Source: Guadua angustifolia | Taxonomy: Eukaryota; Streptophyta; Magnoliopsida; Poales; Poaceae | DNA length: 64,000 nucleotides | Assembly (NCBI GenBank): GCA_036346375.1 | Contig: CM070515.1 | Coordinates: 7,090,423-7,154,422 of the forward strand | Reading direction: 5' to 3' | Part shown: in pieces, positions 33,480 to 44,690 of the stretch | How positions within the stretch are numbered: position 1 is the stretch's first letter | Layout: each line of letters opens with the position of its first letter | Notes under the pieces: generated by a model | The model's input: the letters and a program-made list of their open reading frames with translations, nothing else | What the model was told of the DNA's origin: nothing | Database searches by the model: none | Made by a program: the position numbers and the translations under genes

Positions 33480-35010
33480 AAGGTGATATTGGGTAGGAGA
33501 AGGCTGTTGCTTTCTTGTGGATTGGCAGAGAAAAAGTGACACTTGTACACAGAGCTGTTTGTTACTGAGATTCCTCCCCGGAGGGCCCACCAACCTCCCC
33601 TCCAAAGGAACGAAAATCTGCCATACACGGCACACTGACAAATTTAGTGGTACATGCGCTCGCAGAATTCAGAAAGGCTTCACAGACAAGGGTTTGGTTT
33701 GTTGCACACCAGTTGCCTAACTTTTTCTGAAGCTTGGAGGAGAGACAGAAGAGGGTAGCTAGCTAGCTCGCGAAAAAGATGAAAGGTTAGATCAAGGGTA
33801 TTGCATTTTAGTTCTTAGTTTTTACGAATTGCTTTGATGGTTAATTAGGTACTTAGGTGCAATGTTTACTGTATTTGAGTGCAACAACATAGTATAGATC
33901 TTTTTTTTTTGTTCATGTGCCAACCAACCAACTGCAGCTCATTCGAACTGATGGGGCACGTTATATTTTCTTATTTTCATCCCAAATAAGAACTACCTAA
34001 TTACCATAAGAATAATTTACTAGGTGTAAGTCTGTACCAGATAAAATTCAGTGTTAACTGTTAAGCTCTTGCCATGTTTTCATGGTACTGTTGACCAAAG
34101 GGTTAATTATTTAAATAAGTTATAACTGGACATGCATCATAATTAATTCTATGTGGAGATTAAAAAAACAGATGGGGCTGCCATTTCATTTTAAGAGAAG
34201 GGCAATGTCGGACCTGACCTGAAATCCTATTTATATATCATACTAGTCTTATGATTAATGTTTAGCGCATACACATATTATATTATTGCATCACATCCAC
34301 ACATGAATAACCATATTATATTATTGCATCACATCCATACATGAATAACTAAACAGAGTTCACATATTATTAACGGTAGTACATAGCTCGGTACTTACAC
34401 ATGGGGCTAGCTGTGTAGCCAAACACAATATAAATATCAGAGTCTTGCAGCAAAAGGTACTTAAAACCAGATAATTCCCATGCGGTATATGTTATAGCTC
34501 ATAGGCGACCGACCAGGGTTGGGCCCTAGTACTCGTTTCCATCGTCTTCTCTGAACTTACGGGCATAATAGCCTCCAAATACTGGATCTTGTTCCTCAAC
34601 TAAGAGTTCAGCCAAGGGTGGTTTTGTATAAAGGTATAATTGGAGGGGTTGAAATAAAAAATAAAGGGGCTGAATTACAAATGTTCCAAACCATCGTGTG
34701 AAGTCACCATGCATTGTGGAACAAATTTGTGTAGGCCGGGTAGATATATAGAGCTGACATGGAGCACTCGTTCTTCTTAGGGCTACCACTTGGGGGCTAC
34801 CATACATCATACATGTCCTAACCCTGATATGAAAAATCATCCTGGTACATAAGTCATCGGTTATGAGAGAGAGAAGGGGGGGGGGGGGGGGACCTCGAAA
34901 ATGCATGCAAAGTTTACCTGATGGTCTTGCTGTTAGGCAGGCGTCGTGGAGGTTGGTTCATGCCTTTCCTTCAGCTCATCTCATCATCTTGAAGCTAGTT
35001 CATTTGGAGT
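33480..35010. other. Upstream region of the bHLH gene, no clear gene
   Basis: AT-rich promoter and spacer. A minus-strand ORF at 34526-34906 ends with an acidic tail (LLVEEQDPVFGG, FREDDGNEY) but shows no known domain. A GA plus 16 G tract lies at 34867-34891. A 50-bp duplication (CACATATTATATTATTGCAT) occurs near 34270 and 34312. Confidence 0.35.
34867..34891 (+). repeat. GA microsatellite with a run of 16 G
   Basis: GAGAGAGAAG followed by G from 34876 to 34891. Confidence 0.8.
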
Positions 35011-35029
35011 GGTGCTTGCAAACATGTTT

Positions 35030-35421
35030 TTTTTTTGAAGGAATAGGCAGGAGCTCTGCCAAATGCATTAAGGAAGAAGATAGACAAAAAGTGTTACAAA
35101 TTCGGAAAGAATTTGCAGTTGACCGCGAAAGAAAAGAAAACCGACAAAAGGGAAACGCAACCCCGCCTCACAAGCGGAAACACGACCACACGGCTAAATT
35201 ACATGATGAGACTACGACCACTTTGAGATTAGGTACAACATGATCAGAAGGCTAGAAATCAAAGCATTTCGAAGGCCGCCGATCGGGTATGAGCATCCGT
35301 GATGATTGTGTCGGCCACCCGTTGCACCGTATTATAGGTATTTTGGAAGATCCTACAGTTCCTTTCTTTCCACAGATTCCACAGGCCGTAAATAACCAAT
35401 CCGTCAAATTCCTTTCGCTTG
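35030..35421 (-). mobile_element. 5'-truncated LINE insertion with 19-bp target duplication
   Basis: The sequence GGTGCTTGCAAACATGTTT is present at 35011-35029 and again at 35422-35440. Just inside the left copy is a poly-T (poly-A of a minus-strand insert). The minus-strand ORF reads KRKEFDGLVIYGLWNLWKER then NCRIFQNT, the usual C-terminal segment of plant LINE ORF2 after the zinc-binding domain (W-x-IWKERN-R-F). Only the last 390 bp remain, as in aborted target-primed reverse transcription. Confidence 0.88.
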
Positions 35422-35440
35422 GGTGCTTGCAAACATGTTT

Positions 35441-37627
35441 CAGTGTTTGATTGGATGCATAGTGACGTATGGAGAGAGACCAATGTTTGGAACTAAATTT
35501 ATCACACCCTACTGTTATAAGAAGTTGCAATATGCACTGGGTAGGCGTATAGCTAGCTAGCCTAAACAGCATGGCATGCCCATGTTGTGTCCCTAAGTTT
35601 TGTAGGGTTTATCTCTCCTAGACACAAGAGAGGAGCAAGATTATAATTTGGTTACTTTTGTACGGAGCAGACATTATTGGTTATTTTCAGTGTGTCTTAA
35701 AATTATTTAATCTAACAATGCTACCCTAACCAGACGAGTAAATGATTTAATATGTAATCATTGTGTAAATAAATATGAATTATAAATTAATTTACTAGAG
35801 CCATGCAAAACACCTCTTCGCTAACATAAAAGGGTCTCTCAAATTCTATCTCCTTCCACGTTTCCTGCTTCATCTTCACATCCTCTTTGTAGGACGAGTA
35901 GAAAAGGTCTACATATATAAAGTGAGTAAAATACATACACATGCATGGTTTAGTCGCCCCTATTCACTGCTATTACAGTTGCGGTGATGGAGCTTGCGCC
36001 AAAATAATAAAGGGCGAATGGGCCGACATGCACGCAATGGCGATCAACAATTAAACAAGTCCTATATTATAATCCTTACAAAATAAATTACATAAAACTA
36101 CACATATATATTGACTAAATCATAAAAAACTACACCTTTAAGATTTCATTTCGAGCAGTGCTTTAATACTTTCCCTCCCAATACAAGTTACACAAATTTT
36201 GAAGTAAGCGAAAGTGTAAGTAATAACTATCTACCCTTTATTTATACTTTAATATTTGTATAACTATAAAAAAAAATAACCAGGCACTCCGCTCCTGCGC
36301 ACGCTCAAACACTCTCCTACAAGGCTACAAACCCCATTGATCAGAGAAGAGAGGAAGGAGGACGGTGGTCCTCGTCTTCATTTTCAAACGGAGGAGATAA
36401 GCTACCAATGTTTTTGCTAAAGATTGGTAAGAGAATGAACTAGAGAACTAATGGGAAAAGGAATCTTGCCAAAATTTGATAGTAAACTAAATGATTATCA
36501 AATTTAGTCAACGTTACCAAAATTTGGTAAGACACATTGGTAAGTATTGGAAGCAAACCAAATAGGCATGTAGTTCTTTGATCAAATTTTGATGTAAAGA
36601 TTGTAGTTCTGTGAAATGAAATCTTAAAGCTATAGTTTTTTTGTTAATTAGCCAACTTATGCGTAGTTTTGTGAAATTTTTTTCAAAAAAGTCCTAAATT
36701 ATATTACACTAACAGGACATGGTAGATTTTTAGGCACTGTAGTATCAGCTATTAATTGATCTTGTCCATATCATGACAAAAATACCACGCCAGAGCAGTA
36801 GGAGAAAATACAAATTAAAGGAAGAAAGGAATGAGTGTGTGGAGAGAATTTTAATTAGTTTGGTTAGAGGTGAAGGAAGAAGCTGGTGATCTAGCTGCAC
36901 CTAAACTAAAGTGCTAGAGCGTGGATGATGACCCGGTCGCTGGACTGAATTAGGAGGAACACAGTACATACCATGCATGCCGTCAAATGGACCAGACAAT
37001 ACGTGCCTAAAGACTGCATGCTACCTCTTCTTTTCTTGAGGGAACATACTTCCACTATTTCAGAATATTTGGCTCTCTTTAAAATTTCAACTTCGACTCT
37101 TAATTTAGTACAAATATGTTTATAAAATATTATAGAGTATAATATTATAAAATATTTCTTACAACAAATCTAACAATACCATTTTTTCTAAATATTTTTA
37201 AAAATATTATTGATCAAAATTACAAAATTGACTAGTCAAAGTCAAAGAGCATCAAGTATTGTGAAACTGAGAGAGTAACTTCTGTTTTAGAGGAACCATC
37301 GGAGGCCAATGCCCACTTTAATCTCAACAACCCTCTGCCACTCGGAAACGGATCGTCTGCCGTTAGGCCACTGCCGTGTGGGCCCCACGCGCGCAGCCCA
37401 CGCGGCAGTGGCCCAACAACAGAGGCCGTGACGGCAGGGGATCTGCGTGTCTGCCACTCACCTCACTGTTGCAGTAATATAACAATTACCTTAGTGGCCC
37501 TAGTCTAGGTTTTTTTTTTCTTTCTCAAATTTGGTTAGTACGACCTATCTTTCACCCAATCAAGCTTATCTAGATATCATCATGCTTTTGCCTGCGCGCT
37601 ATTTTGATTTATCGACTTAATTTACAG
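35441..37627. other. Intergenic with MITE debris
   Basis: No gene seen. At 37046-37276 an inverted-repeat segment with a CTATTTCAGAATA start and a TCAAGTATTGTGAAACTGAG end looks like an aged Stowaway-type MITE. At 37340-37430 there is a GC-rich palindromic stretch around GTGTGGGCCCCACGCG. Confidence 0.35.
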
Positions 37628-38184
37628 CAGTATTCAAGAGTTCGCTCGGCGGATTTGTGGCGGTTAGGCACCGCCAAGCGCTAAAGACTCAGATTTATGG
37701 TGCAATTATGGTCTTAGCGTTTTGACCCTCGGCGTCGAGAATTAATATAATTCATATATATCATTGATTTTATTATGAATAAAAAATTTTAGTTTTCTTT
37801 TCTAGTTATTTGCAAATTGCAAGACATTAAATATTAAAGTAGAATATTAAACTAAAATACTTAAACACATGCTACTCAATTAATTAACTAATAAACTAAG
37901 TAGTAAGTACTATATTAGTGACTTAGTGTACCTTATTTTGTGGGCGACGACGTGAAATCTTTCAATCATGGTCATCAGGTCATGTAAACGGTAGATCAAA
38001 ATGGTCTCTCTCATAATTTTGTGCCAGCCGCCCCGCCCGTTAAGGACCGCCAAGACCCGCTAAGGACCGCAATTTCGGCACAATCGCCAAACAGGCCGTC
38101 AAGGGCTGAATTCATTGCGTTTATAGCCGCCAACCGCAATATCGGCCGCAATATCGTCGCCAAACACCGAATTTTTGAACACTG
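37628..38184. mobile_element. hAT-type MITE, 557 bp
   Basis: The left end is CAGTATTCAAGAGTTCG and the reverse-complemented right end CAGTGTTCAAAAATTCGG. A perfect 8-bp target duplication ATTTACAG flanks it (37620-37627, 38185-38192). Repeated CCGCCAA and CGCTAAGGACCGC motifs lie in the subterminal regions. No transposase. Confidence 0.88.
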
Positions 38185-38672
38185 ATTTACAGCTTTCCCA
38201 TTGTAACACGGTACAAGAGACAATGGTTTCATTTCATCGCGCGCTTTCCAACCGTGTAAGCTGGTCAATCAGAAAATGGACAATTGATTAAGTGAGCTAG
38301 AACATCTATAGTGTGCTCGAATTTTAGTCTCTAAAAGGAGAAATATCGTTTTGGAGATTGCCTTCAAACATTACAGGAAAATGTCAACAATATTCAAGCT
38401 AGAGCTGCCTTTGGTTTGGAGGCGGCCTCTAAGCTTGTGGATCTAGAGAGAGGAGTTATGGAATAGAGATAACAGGGAAATTATGTTTGCTTTTAACTTA
38501 TTTATTTATGGGTCTCACTTTTGAGGTAACTGAATGTGCTAAACATTGCAAGGAATTGGTTTAGAGACCACCAATGGACCCCAGCTTAGAGACGGATGGT
38601 CTATTTATTTTAGCTTTCTGAATTCTGACCCTAAAAGCAGAATAAAAAATAAATAGCTCAATTCTAGAATTC
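38185..38672. other. Intergenic
   Basis: No gene seen. Possible small MITE from about 38405 to 38823 (CTGCCTTTGGTTT ... AAAACAAACAGGC), partly inside the duplicated unit. Confidence 0.3.
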
Positions 38673-38834
38673 GATTCTCGCAATCTAACCTACCCACATA
38701 CACTAGAATCCACAATCCACTTCATATGTGCTTTTGGATTTCAACTTTTAGAGAATCAGGTTCTCTACAACCACAATCCAGAACCAGTTTTTAGATAATT
38801 CAAAGCAAAAACAAACAGGCTTTGAGTAGTCTCC

Positions 38835-39717
38835 TGTTGGCGCCAAAAAAGTGCCAATTGTCTTTAACACACGCGAACACCAGGTTCAAGAAGGTTTGAG
38901 GTGTGCCAGTCGATTTAATCCTGCAATCAGCAAGATAAATCGAGAATAAGTGCAAACCGGTATAATTAGTTTAAACCAAGATAAATAAAAATAAGCATAT
39001 CAGCTGATTAGATGGTACAATCGGCTAGATAGATATAAATGATTATTACAGCCGATTAGATGATAGTTAAAGATTTGTTTTCCCCAAAAAAGGCGATGCG
39101 CAGCAAGATCGGTATAAAAACAAATCTGGGATAACTGGCGTAAATTGAAGATGATCAAAATCGGTGATGCACAATTTTATTTGATCAAAGATGAATTACA
39201 AAGAAAGATTCTAAATCTAAAAGCTACTCCTAGTTATCAGAAAGTAAATAAAGTAAATACGAGTTGATTGATTAGCTTTGAGCACTTTTTCTTCTCGTTT
39301 CTGGACCTCTTATATAACATTTAGGCTGATCGTATCCTCTTCCGATTCTTACAAATACATGATTCGTATTGGCCTCAACTTTCAAAAGATAAACTTCTTT
39401 CTAAGCCGATATCGCTAAGACTATATCCATGTTTGACCTTATCTCCTTAAATTGGATACACCTGCCAAATCTTGGGGTCAACAATACCACTTAAGCCAAT
39501 TGTATCCCTCTCTGACTCAAGATTCGCGATGTGTATCGGCTTCAACTTCTAAGAGATAAATTACTCTTTGAGCTGATATCAACTAAGACTCTCCATATCA
39601 GCTATAATTCCAATTGTAACTTGTCTTCTCTCTTTTAAACTGATATCAGTCAAAAAAATATAATTTAATTTTTGACCTAGTAAATCGGTTATGCCTTATC
39701 AAATTTATGTGCTAACA
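38835..39717. mobile_element. Probable solo LTR, copy in unit 1
   Basis: Begins TGTTGGCGCCAAAAAAGTGC and ends TTTATGTGCTAACA; TGTT/AACA termini. The flanking pentamers TCTCC and CCTCC differ by one base. The interior has many GATTAGATG and CGGCTAGA motifs and no coding sequence. The twin copy is 41499-42384. Confidence 0.6.
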
Positions 39718-39868
39718 CCTCCAAACACTAAGGCATATATTTAGCCGCATTACAATCTTTTAGTGTCTCCAACCCTCGTTCAGAACCATTAATTTCAGAG
39801 TCTAGATTGCACAGCTGAAAGCATGCTTATATTTTGTGTGGTTTGAGTTGGAAAATTAGAAGAGCTAA

Positions 39869-40252
39869 GGCTATGTTTGGTACAGAGCTGTGGGTACATA
39901 AAAAGTATTTAGATGGATTATTTTGTTTATATTTTAGACTAAAAATATAAACTTAATTTATTTTATTTTAACATATAAGTTTTAGATCTCAGATAAAGCT
40001 GGAAACTCCACCAAAACAAGGCCTGAGTCTGAATCAGAAGCACAGTGCGGTAGTAGTCCGTATTCAATAAGGGTGTGTTTGGCAGGGATTCAGTTTCATC
40101 AGATTCGTGAAACTGGAGCTATGAGTATATTAAAAGTGTTTAGATGAATCATCTTATTTATATTTTAGATCAAAAATATAAACTTAATTAACTTTATTTT
40201 AACCTATAAATTTTAGATCTTAGATGAAACTGAAACTCTAACGAGCCGACCC
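39869..40252. repeat. Two adjacent GTTTGGTA-GAGCT type repeats (unit 1)
   Basis: Copies at about 39869-40024 and 40073-40252, each with the core AAAAATATAAACTTAATT and ending in a CTCCACCAAAAC- or CTCTAACGAGC-like motif. Confidence 0.55.
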
Positions 40253-40425
40253 TAAAAACCATAGATGAAGGCACGTCAAGGAATCCGCAGCGGCGCAGCC
40301 CCTGTTAAAGACGTATTGCTGGAGTCCGTAAACCAGAGCCGAGCGTATCTACCAACGTAGTGATTAGCACCCACTCCCACAGTCCCACTCCACCTTTCGA
40401 AACTTCCCTTAAACCCCCACGGCAT

Positions 40426-41336
40426 ATGCTTCTCCCGGCCGCCGCCGCCGCTGCTTCCGGCGCCCACCGCCTCCTCCCCCTCTGCCTCAGCCGCCGCATC
40501 TCCTCCCTGAAGGTACCATGGCGCGTCCGCCATCGTCCGGGACCGCAGCTTCCGCCTCGCCCCCCGCCTCGTCCGCGAGGTGCTCATCTCCCCCGGCCAC
40601 CACCTCCTGCTCCGCTACCTCTCCAAGCGCCGCCAACGCATCCGCCTCCCGGTCCTCGTCGCCACCTTCCTCCGCCGGTACCCCACCCTCCTCTCCGTCT
40701 CCCTTCCCCCCGATCCCGTGGCCTCCCCCTCCCCCCAGCTCCTCTCCCTCCTCGAGTTCGCTTCCAGCCTCCAAGCCCTCCACTCCCCGTTACTCGCCTC
40801 CAAGCTCGCCAAGCTCTTCATGTTCTCCTCCACTCGCGCCTTCCCTGTCGCAAAGATTGCCGCCACCAAGCGTGACTTCGGTCTCCCCGACGACTTCTTG
40901 GCCTCGTTGGTCCCAAGATACCCCAATATCTTCCGCCTCGTTGGCGACCCCGGGCCCCACGCGTCCGGGAACGCGTTTCTTGAGCTGGTTTCTTGGGACG
41001 ACCGGCTGGCGAAGTCGGTGATTGAATTGAGGGCTGACAGGGAGGCCGATGCCATTGGCATATGGCCGAGGCCGAATTTTACTGTTAAATTGCCCAAGGG
41101 ATTCTACCTCAAGAAGGAGATGAGGGATTGGCTTGAGCTGCCATATGTGTCACCATATGTGGACACGTCCGGGCTGCACCCGGCATTGCCAGAAGCAGAG
41201 AAGAGGTTGATTGGTGTTTTACATGAAGTGTTGTCATTGTCGGTAGAGAGGAGGATGGCAGTGCCAATTATTGGGAAGTTTTGCAATGAGTTTAAGTTGT
41301 TGAATGAGTTTTCTAATGCGTTCACGAGACACCCGG
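40426..41336 (+). pseudogene. PORR-domain organelle RNA-recognition gene, 5' part (copy 1)
   Basis: PORR proteins (WTF1, WTF9, RPD1 relatives) bind organellar RNA and promote group II intron splicing. The start MLLPAAAAAASGAHRLLPLC looks like a transit peptide and runs to SSLKVPWR. The reading frame then shifts by one, and the domain continues from about 40520 in the next frame: SFRLAPRLVREVLI, LLLRYLSKRRQRIRLPVLVA, FLRRYPTLLS, FGLPDDFLASLVPRYPNIFR, NFTVKLPKGFYLKKEMRDWL, ERRMAVPIIGKFCNEFKLL and NAFTRHPG at 41336. Exactly there the gene is cut and unit 2 begins; the natural continuation (IFYVSLKGGIKTAVLREAY) survives only in copy 2. The early frameshift is shared by both copies, so the gene was already damaged before duplication. 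Confidence 0.85.
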
Positions 41337-41498
41337 GATTCTCACAATCTAGTTCACCCACATACATTAGAATCCACAATCCACTTTATATGTGCTTTTG
41401 GATTCCAACTTTTGGAGAATCAGGTTCTCTACAATCACAATTTAGAACCAGTTTTTAGATAATTCAAAGCAAAAACAAACAGGCCCTGAGTAGTCTCC

Positions 41499-42384
41499 TG
41501 TTGGCGCCAAAAAAGTGCCAATTGTCTTTAACACACGCGAACACCAAGTTCAAGAAGGTTTGAGGTGTGCCAGTCGATTTAATCCTGCAATCAGCAAGAT
41601 AAATCAAGAATAGGTGCAAACCGGTATAATTAGTTTAAACCAAGATAAATAAAAATAAGCATATCAGCTGATTAGATGGTACAATCGGCTAGATGATATA
41701 AATGATTATTACAGCCGATTAGATGATAGTTAAAGATTTGTTTTTCCCAAAAAAGGCGGCGCGCAAAGAAGATCGATATAAAACAAATGGGGATAATCAT
41801 GTGAATTGAAGATGATCAAAATCGGTGATGCACAATTTTATTCGATCAAAGATGAATCACAAAGAAAGATTCTAAATCTAAAAGCTACTCCTAGTTATCA
41901 GAAAGTAAATAAAGTAAATACGAGTTAATTGATTAGCTTTTGGCACTTTTTCTTCTCGTTTCTGGACCTCTTATATAACACTTAGGCTGATCGTATCTTC
42001 TTCCGATTCTTACAAATACATGATTCGTATTGGCCTCAACTTTCAAAAGATAAACTTCTCTCTAAGCCGATATCGCTAAGACTATATCCATGTTTGACCT
42101 TATCTTCTTAAATTGGATACACCTACCAAATCTTGGGGTCAACAATACCACTTAAGCCAATTGTATCCCTCTCCGACTCAAGATTCGCGATGTGTATCGG
42201 CTTCAACTTCTAAGAGATAAATTACTCTTTGAGCCGATATCAACTAAGACTCTCCATATCGACTATAATTCCAATTCCAATTGTAACTTGTCTTCTCTCT
42301 TTTAAACTGATATCAGTCAAAAATATATAATTTAATCTTTGACCTAGTAAATCGGTTATGCCTTATCAAATTTATATGCTAACA
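41499..42384. mobile_element. Probable solo LTR, copy in unit 2
   Basis: Same termini (TGTTGGCGCC, ATATGCTAACA) and flanks as the copy at 38835-39717. It differs by scattered substitutions and small indels. Confidence 0.6.
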
Positions 42385-42799
42385 CCTCCAAACACTAAGG
42401 CATATATTTAGCCGCATTACAATCTTTTAGTGTCTCCAACCCTCGTTCAGAACCATTAATTTCAGAGTTTAGATTGCACAGCTGAAAGCATGCTTATATT
42501 TTGTGTGGTTTGAGTTGGAAAATTAGAAGAGCTAAGGTTGTGTTTGGTACAGAGCTGTGGGTACATTAAAAATATTTAGATGGATTATTTTGTTTATATT
42601 TTAAACTAAAAATATAAACTTAATTTATTTTATTTTAATATATAAGTTTTAGATCTCAGATAAAACTGAAAACTCCACCGAAACAGGGCCTGAGTCTGAA
42701 TCAGAAGCACAGTGCGGTAGTAGTCCGTATTCAATAAGGGTGTGTTTGGCGGGATTTAACTTTACGAGATTCGTGAAGCTGGAGTTGTGAGTACATTAA

Positions 42800-43028
42800 G
42801 GCCCTGTTTTTGGGAGAGCTCCAGATCCCAGCTCCAGCTTAGAGCTGAAACTTATAGGCTAAAATAAAGTGAATTAAGTTTATATTTTTAGTCTAAAATG
42901 TAAACAAGATGATCTACCTAAACACTCTTAATGTATCCACAGCCCAGCTCCATAAATTTCGAGCTAGAAATACCTCTGCCCACCAACTCCACAGATTTTG
43001 GTGGAGTCAAGTCATCCCAAACACCCCC
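42800..43028. mobile_element. Tourist-like MITE specific to unit 2, 229 bp
   Basis: The left end GGCCCTGTTTTTGGGAGAGC and reverse-complemented right end GGGGGTGTTTGGGATGAC are flanked by TAA (42797-42799, 43029-43031). Unit 1 shows the empty site: ATATTAAAAGTGTTTAG near 40126. This confirms both the ends and the age order. Confidence 0.88.
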
Positions 43029-43175
43029 TAAAAGTGTTTAGATGGATCACCTTATTTATATTTTAAACCAAAACTATAAACTTAATTAACTTTATTTTAG
43101 TCTATAAATTTTAGATCTCAGATGAAGCTAAAATTTGAAACTCTACCGAGCAGACCCTAAAAACCATAGATGAAG

Positions 43176-43571
43176 GCCCCCTTCGTTTCAGCTTAAATAC
43201 AGCTTCTGCTTAAAATAAAAGCGGATTGTCTGCCGAACAGGAGGATTCTAGACAGCTTCTCCCAGAATCAGAATCTGATTTGTACATAGAATCAGAAGCT
43301 GTCAGGGTCCTGATTCTGCGGATTCTGACTCAGATTCTACAAGTTCCGTCTCCCACGAGTTGTCGCAAGGCACAAGGGCTTTTGCCGTTGTCTCTAGGCC
43401 CCTTCCACCACCCTCATCCGCTCATCCGTCACCAACACCGATCAATAATCATCATAGACAATCAGATTGCCAGAATCATGAGATTCTCCAGCCAGATTCT
43501 TCGACAATTGCTTCTTGAGACAAACTGACTCAATCCAATCTGCATAATCGGAAGCTGTCCGAAGAGGAGCC
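43176..43571. mobile_element. Insertion specific to unit 2, about 396 bp
   Basis: Interrupts the string GATGAAGGCACG that is continuous in unit 1 (40264-40275). The ends GCCCCCTTCGTTTCAGCTT and, reverse-complemented, GGCTCCTCTTCGGACAGCTT are loosely inverted, and GAAG flanks both sides. Internally it has repeated AGAATCAGAA-type motifs. Its short ORFs (43226-43528) are not a recognised gene. Confidence 0.6.
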
Positions 43572-43730
43572 GAAGGCACGCCAAGGAATCCGCAGCGCCT
43601 GTTAAAGACGTATTGCTGGAGTCCGTAAACCAGAGCCGAGCGTATCTACCAACGTAGTGATTAGTAGTTTAGTACCCACTCCCACAGTCCCACTCCACCT
43701 TTCGAAACTTCCCTTAAACCCCCACGGCAA

Positions 43731-44690
43731 ATGCTTCTCCCGGCCGCCGCCGCCGCTGCTTCCGGCGCCCACCGCCTCCTCCCCCTCTGCCTCAGCCGCC
43801 GCATCTCCTCCCTGAAGGTACCATGGCGCGTCCGCCATCGTCCGGGACCGCAGCTTCCGCCTCGCCCCCCGCCTCGTCCGCGAGGTGCTCCTCTCCCCCG
43901 GCCACCACCTCCTGCTCCGCTACCTCTCCAAGCGCCGCCAACGCATCCGCCTCCCGGTCCTCGTCCCCACCTTCCTCCGCCGGTACCCCACCCTCCTCTC
44001 CGTCTCCCCTCCCCCCGATCCCGTGGCCTCCCCCTCCCCCCATCTCCTCTCCCTCCTCGAGTTCGCTTCCAGCCTCCAAGCCCTCTACTCCCCGTTACTC
44101 GCCTCCAAGCTCGCCAAGCTCTTCATGATCTCCTCCACTCGCGCCCTCCCTGTCGCAAAGATTGCCGCCACCAAGCTTGACTTCGGTCTCCCCGACGACT
44201 TCTTGGCCTCGTTGGTCCCAAGATGCCCCAATATCTTCCGCCTCGTTGGCGACCCGGGCCCCACGCGTCCGGGAACGCGTTTCTTGAGCTGGTTTCTTGG
44301 GACGACCGGCTGGCGAAGTCGGTGATTGAATTGAGGGCTGACAGGGAGGCCGATGCCATTGGCATATGGCCGAGGCGGGATATTCTATGTATCATTGAAG
44401 GGTGGGATCAAGACAGCGGTATTGAGGGAGGCTTATGATGAGAATGGAGAGCTTGTGGATAGGGATCCGATGATTGAGTTGAAGGAGAGGTTCGTGGGAA
44501 TCTTGGATGAGGGGCATAGGAATCTTGGATGAGGGGCATAGGGACTATTTGGAGGAGTTAAGGAGGGAGAGGGAGGAGCTGCAGAAACAGAGGTTGGATG
44601 TGGCTCAAAGGGGTGCCAAAATTTCCACAGATGTTGAGGATGAGATTGAGGAGGAGGAAGAAATGGAGGGGGTCTGAGGAAAATGATATG
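43731..44690 (+). pseudogene. PORR-domain gene, copy 2, with internal deletion and three further lesions
   Basis: Begins MLLPAAAAAASGAHRLLPLC, as copy 1, and shares the frameshift after KVPWR. Additional damage: one C lost at about 44252 (GACCCGGG against GACCCCGGG), a deletion of about 262 bp joining GGCCGAGG to CGGGATATTC near 44377, and a 22-bp direct duplication (44497-44518 repeated at 44519-44540) that shifts frame. The C-terminal domain part IFYVSLKGGIKTAVLREAYD, ELVDRDPMIELKERFVGIL is present, followed by an acidic tail (VEDEIEEEEEMEGV). Clearly non-coding now. Confidence 0.87.

Larger units (their letters stand above)
38673..41336 (+). repeat. Tandem segmental duplication, unit 1 (2,664 bp)
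   Basis: Starts at GATTCTCGCAATCTAACC. It contains a probable solo LTR (38835-39717), two MITE-like repeats, the PORR promoter and the 5' part of the PORR gene. It is followed directly by unit 2, which starts at 41337 with GATTCTCACAATCTAG. Homology runs base by base over the whole unit. Confidence 0.9.
41337..44400 (+). repeat. Tandem segmental duplication, unit 2
   Basis: Repeats unit 1 in order. It carries two insertions absent from unit 1 (42800-43028 and about 43176-43571) and lacks about 262 bp of the PORR coding region (equivalent of 41072-41333). It contains the LTR copy 41499-42384. Confidence 0.9.

Noticed and set aside
37340..37430. GC-rich palindrome as a terminator or small RNA gene
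   Set aside because: No supporting promoter or conserved fold, and the stem is imperfect.
40360..41021. Proline/serine-rich ORFs across the PORR start
   Set aside because: Frames alternative to the PORR frame in a CCN-rich region; only the first about 33 codons are genuine.
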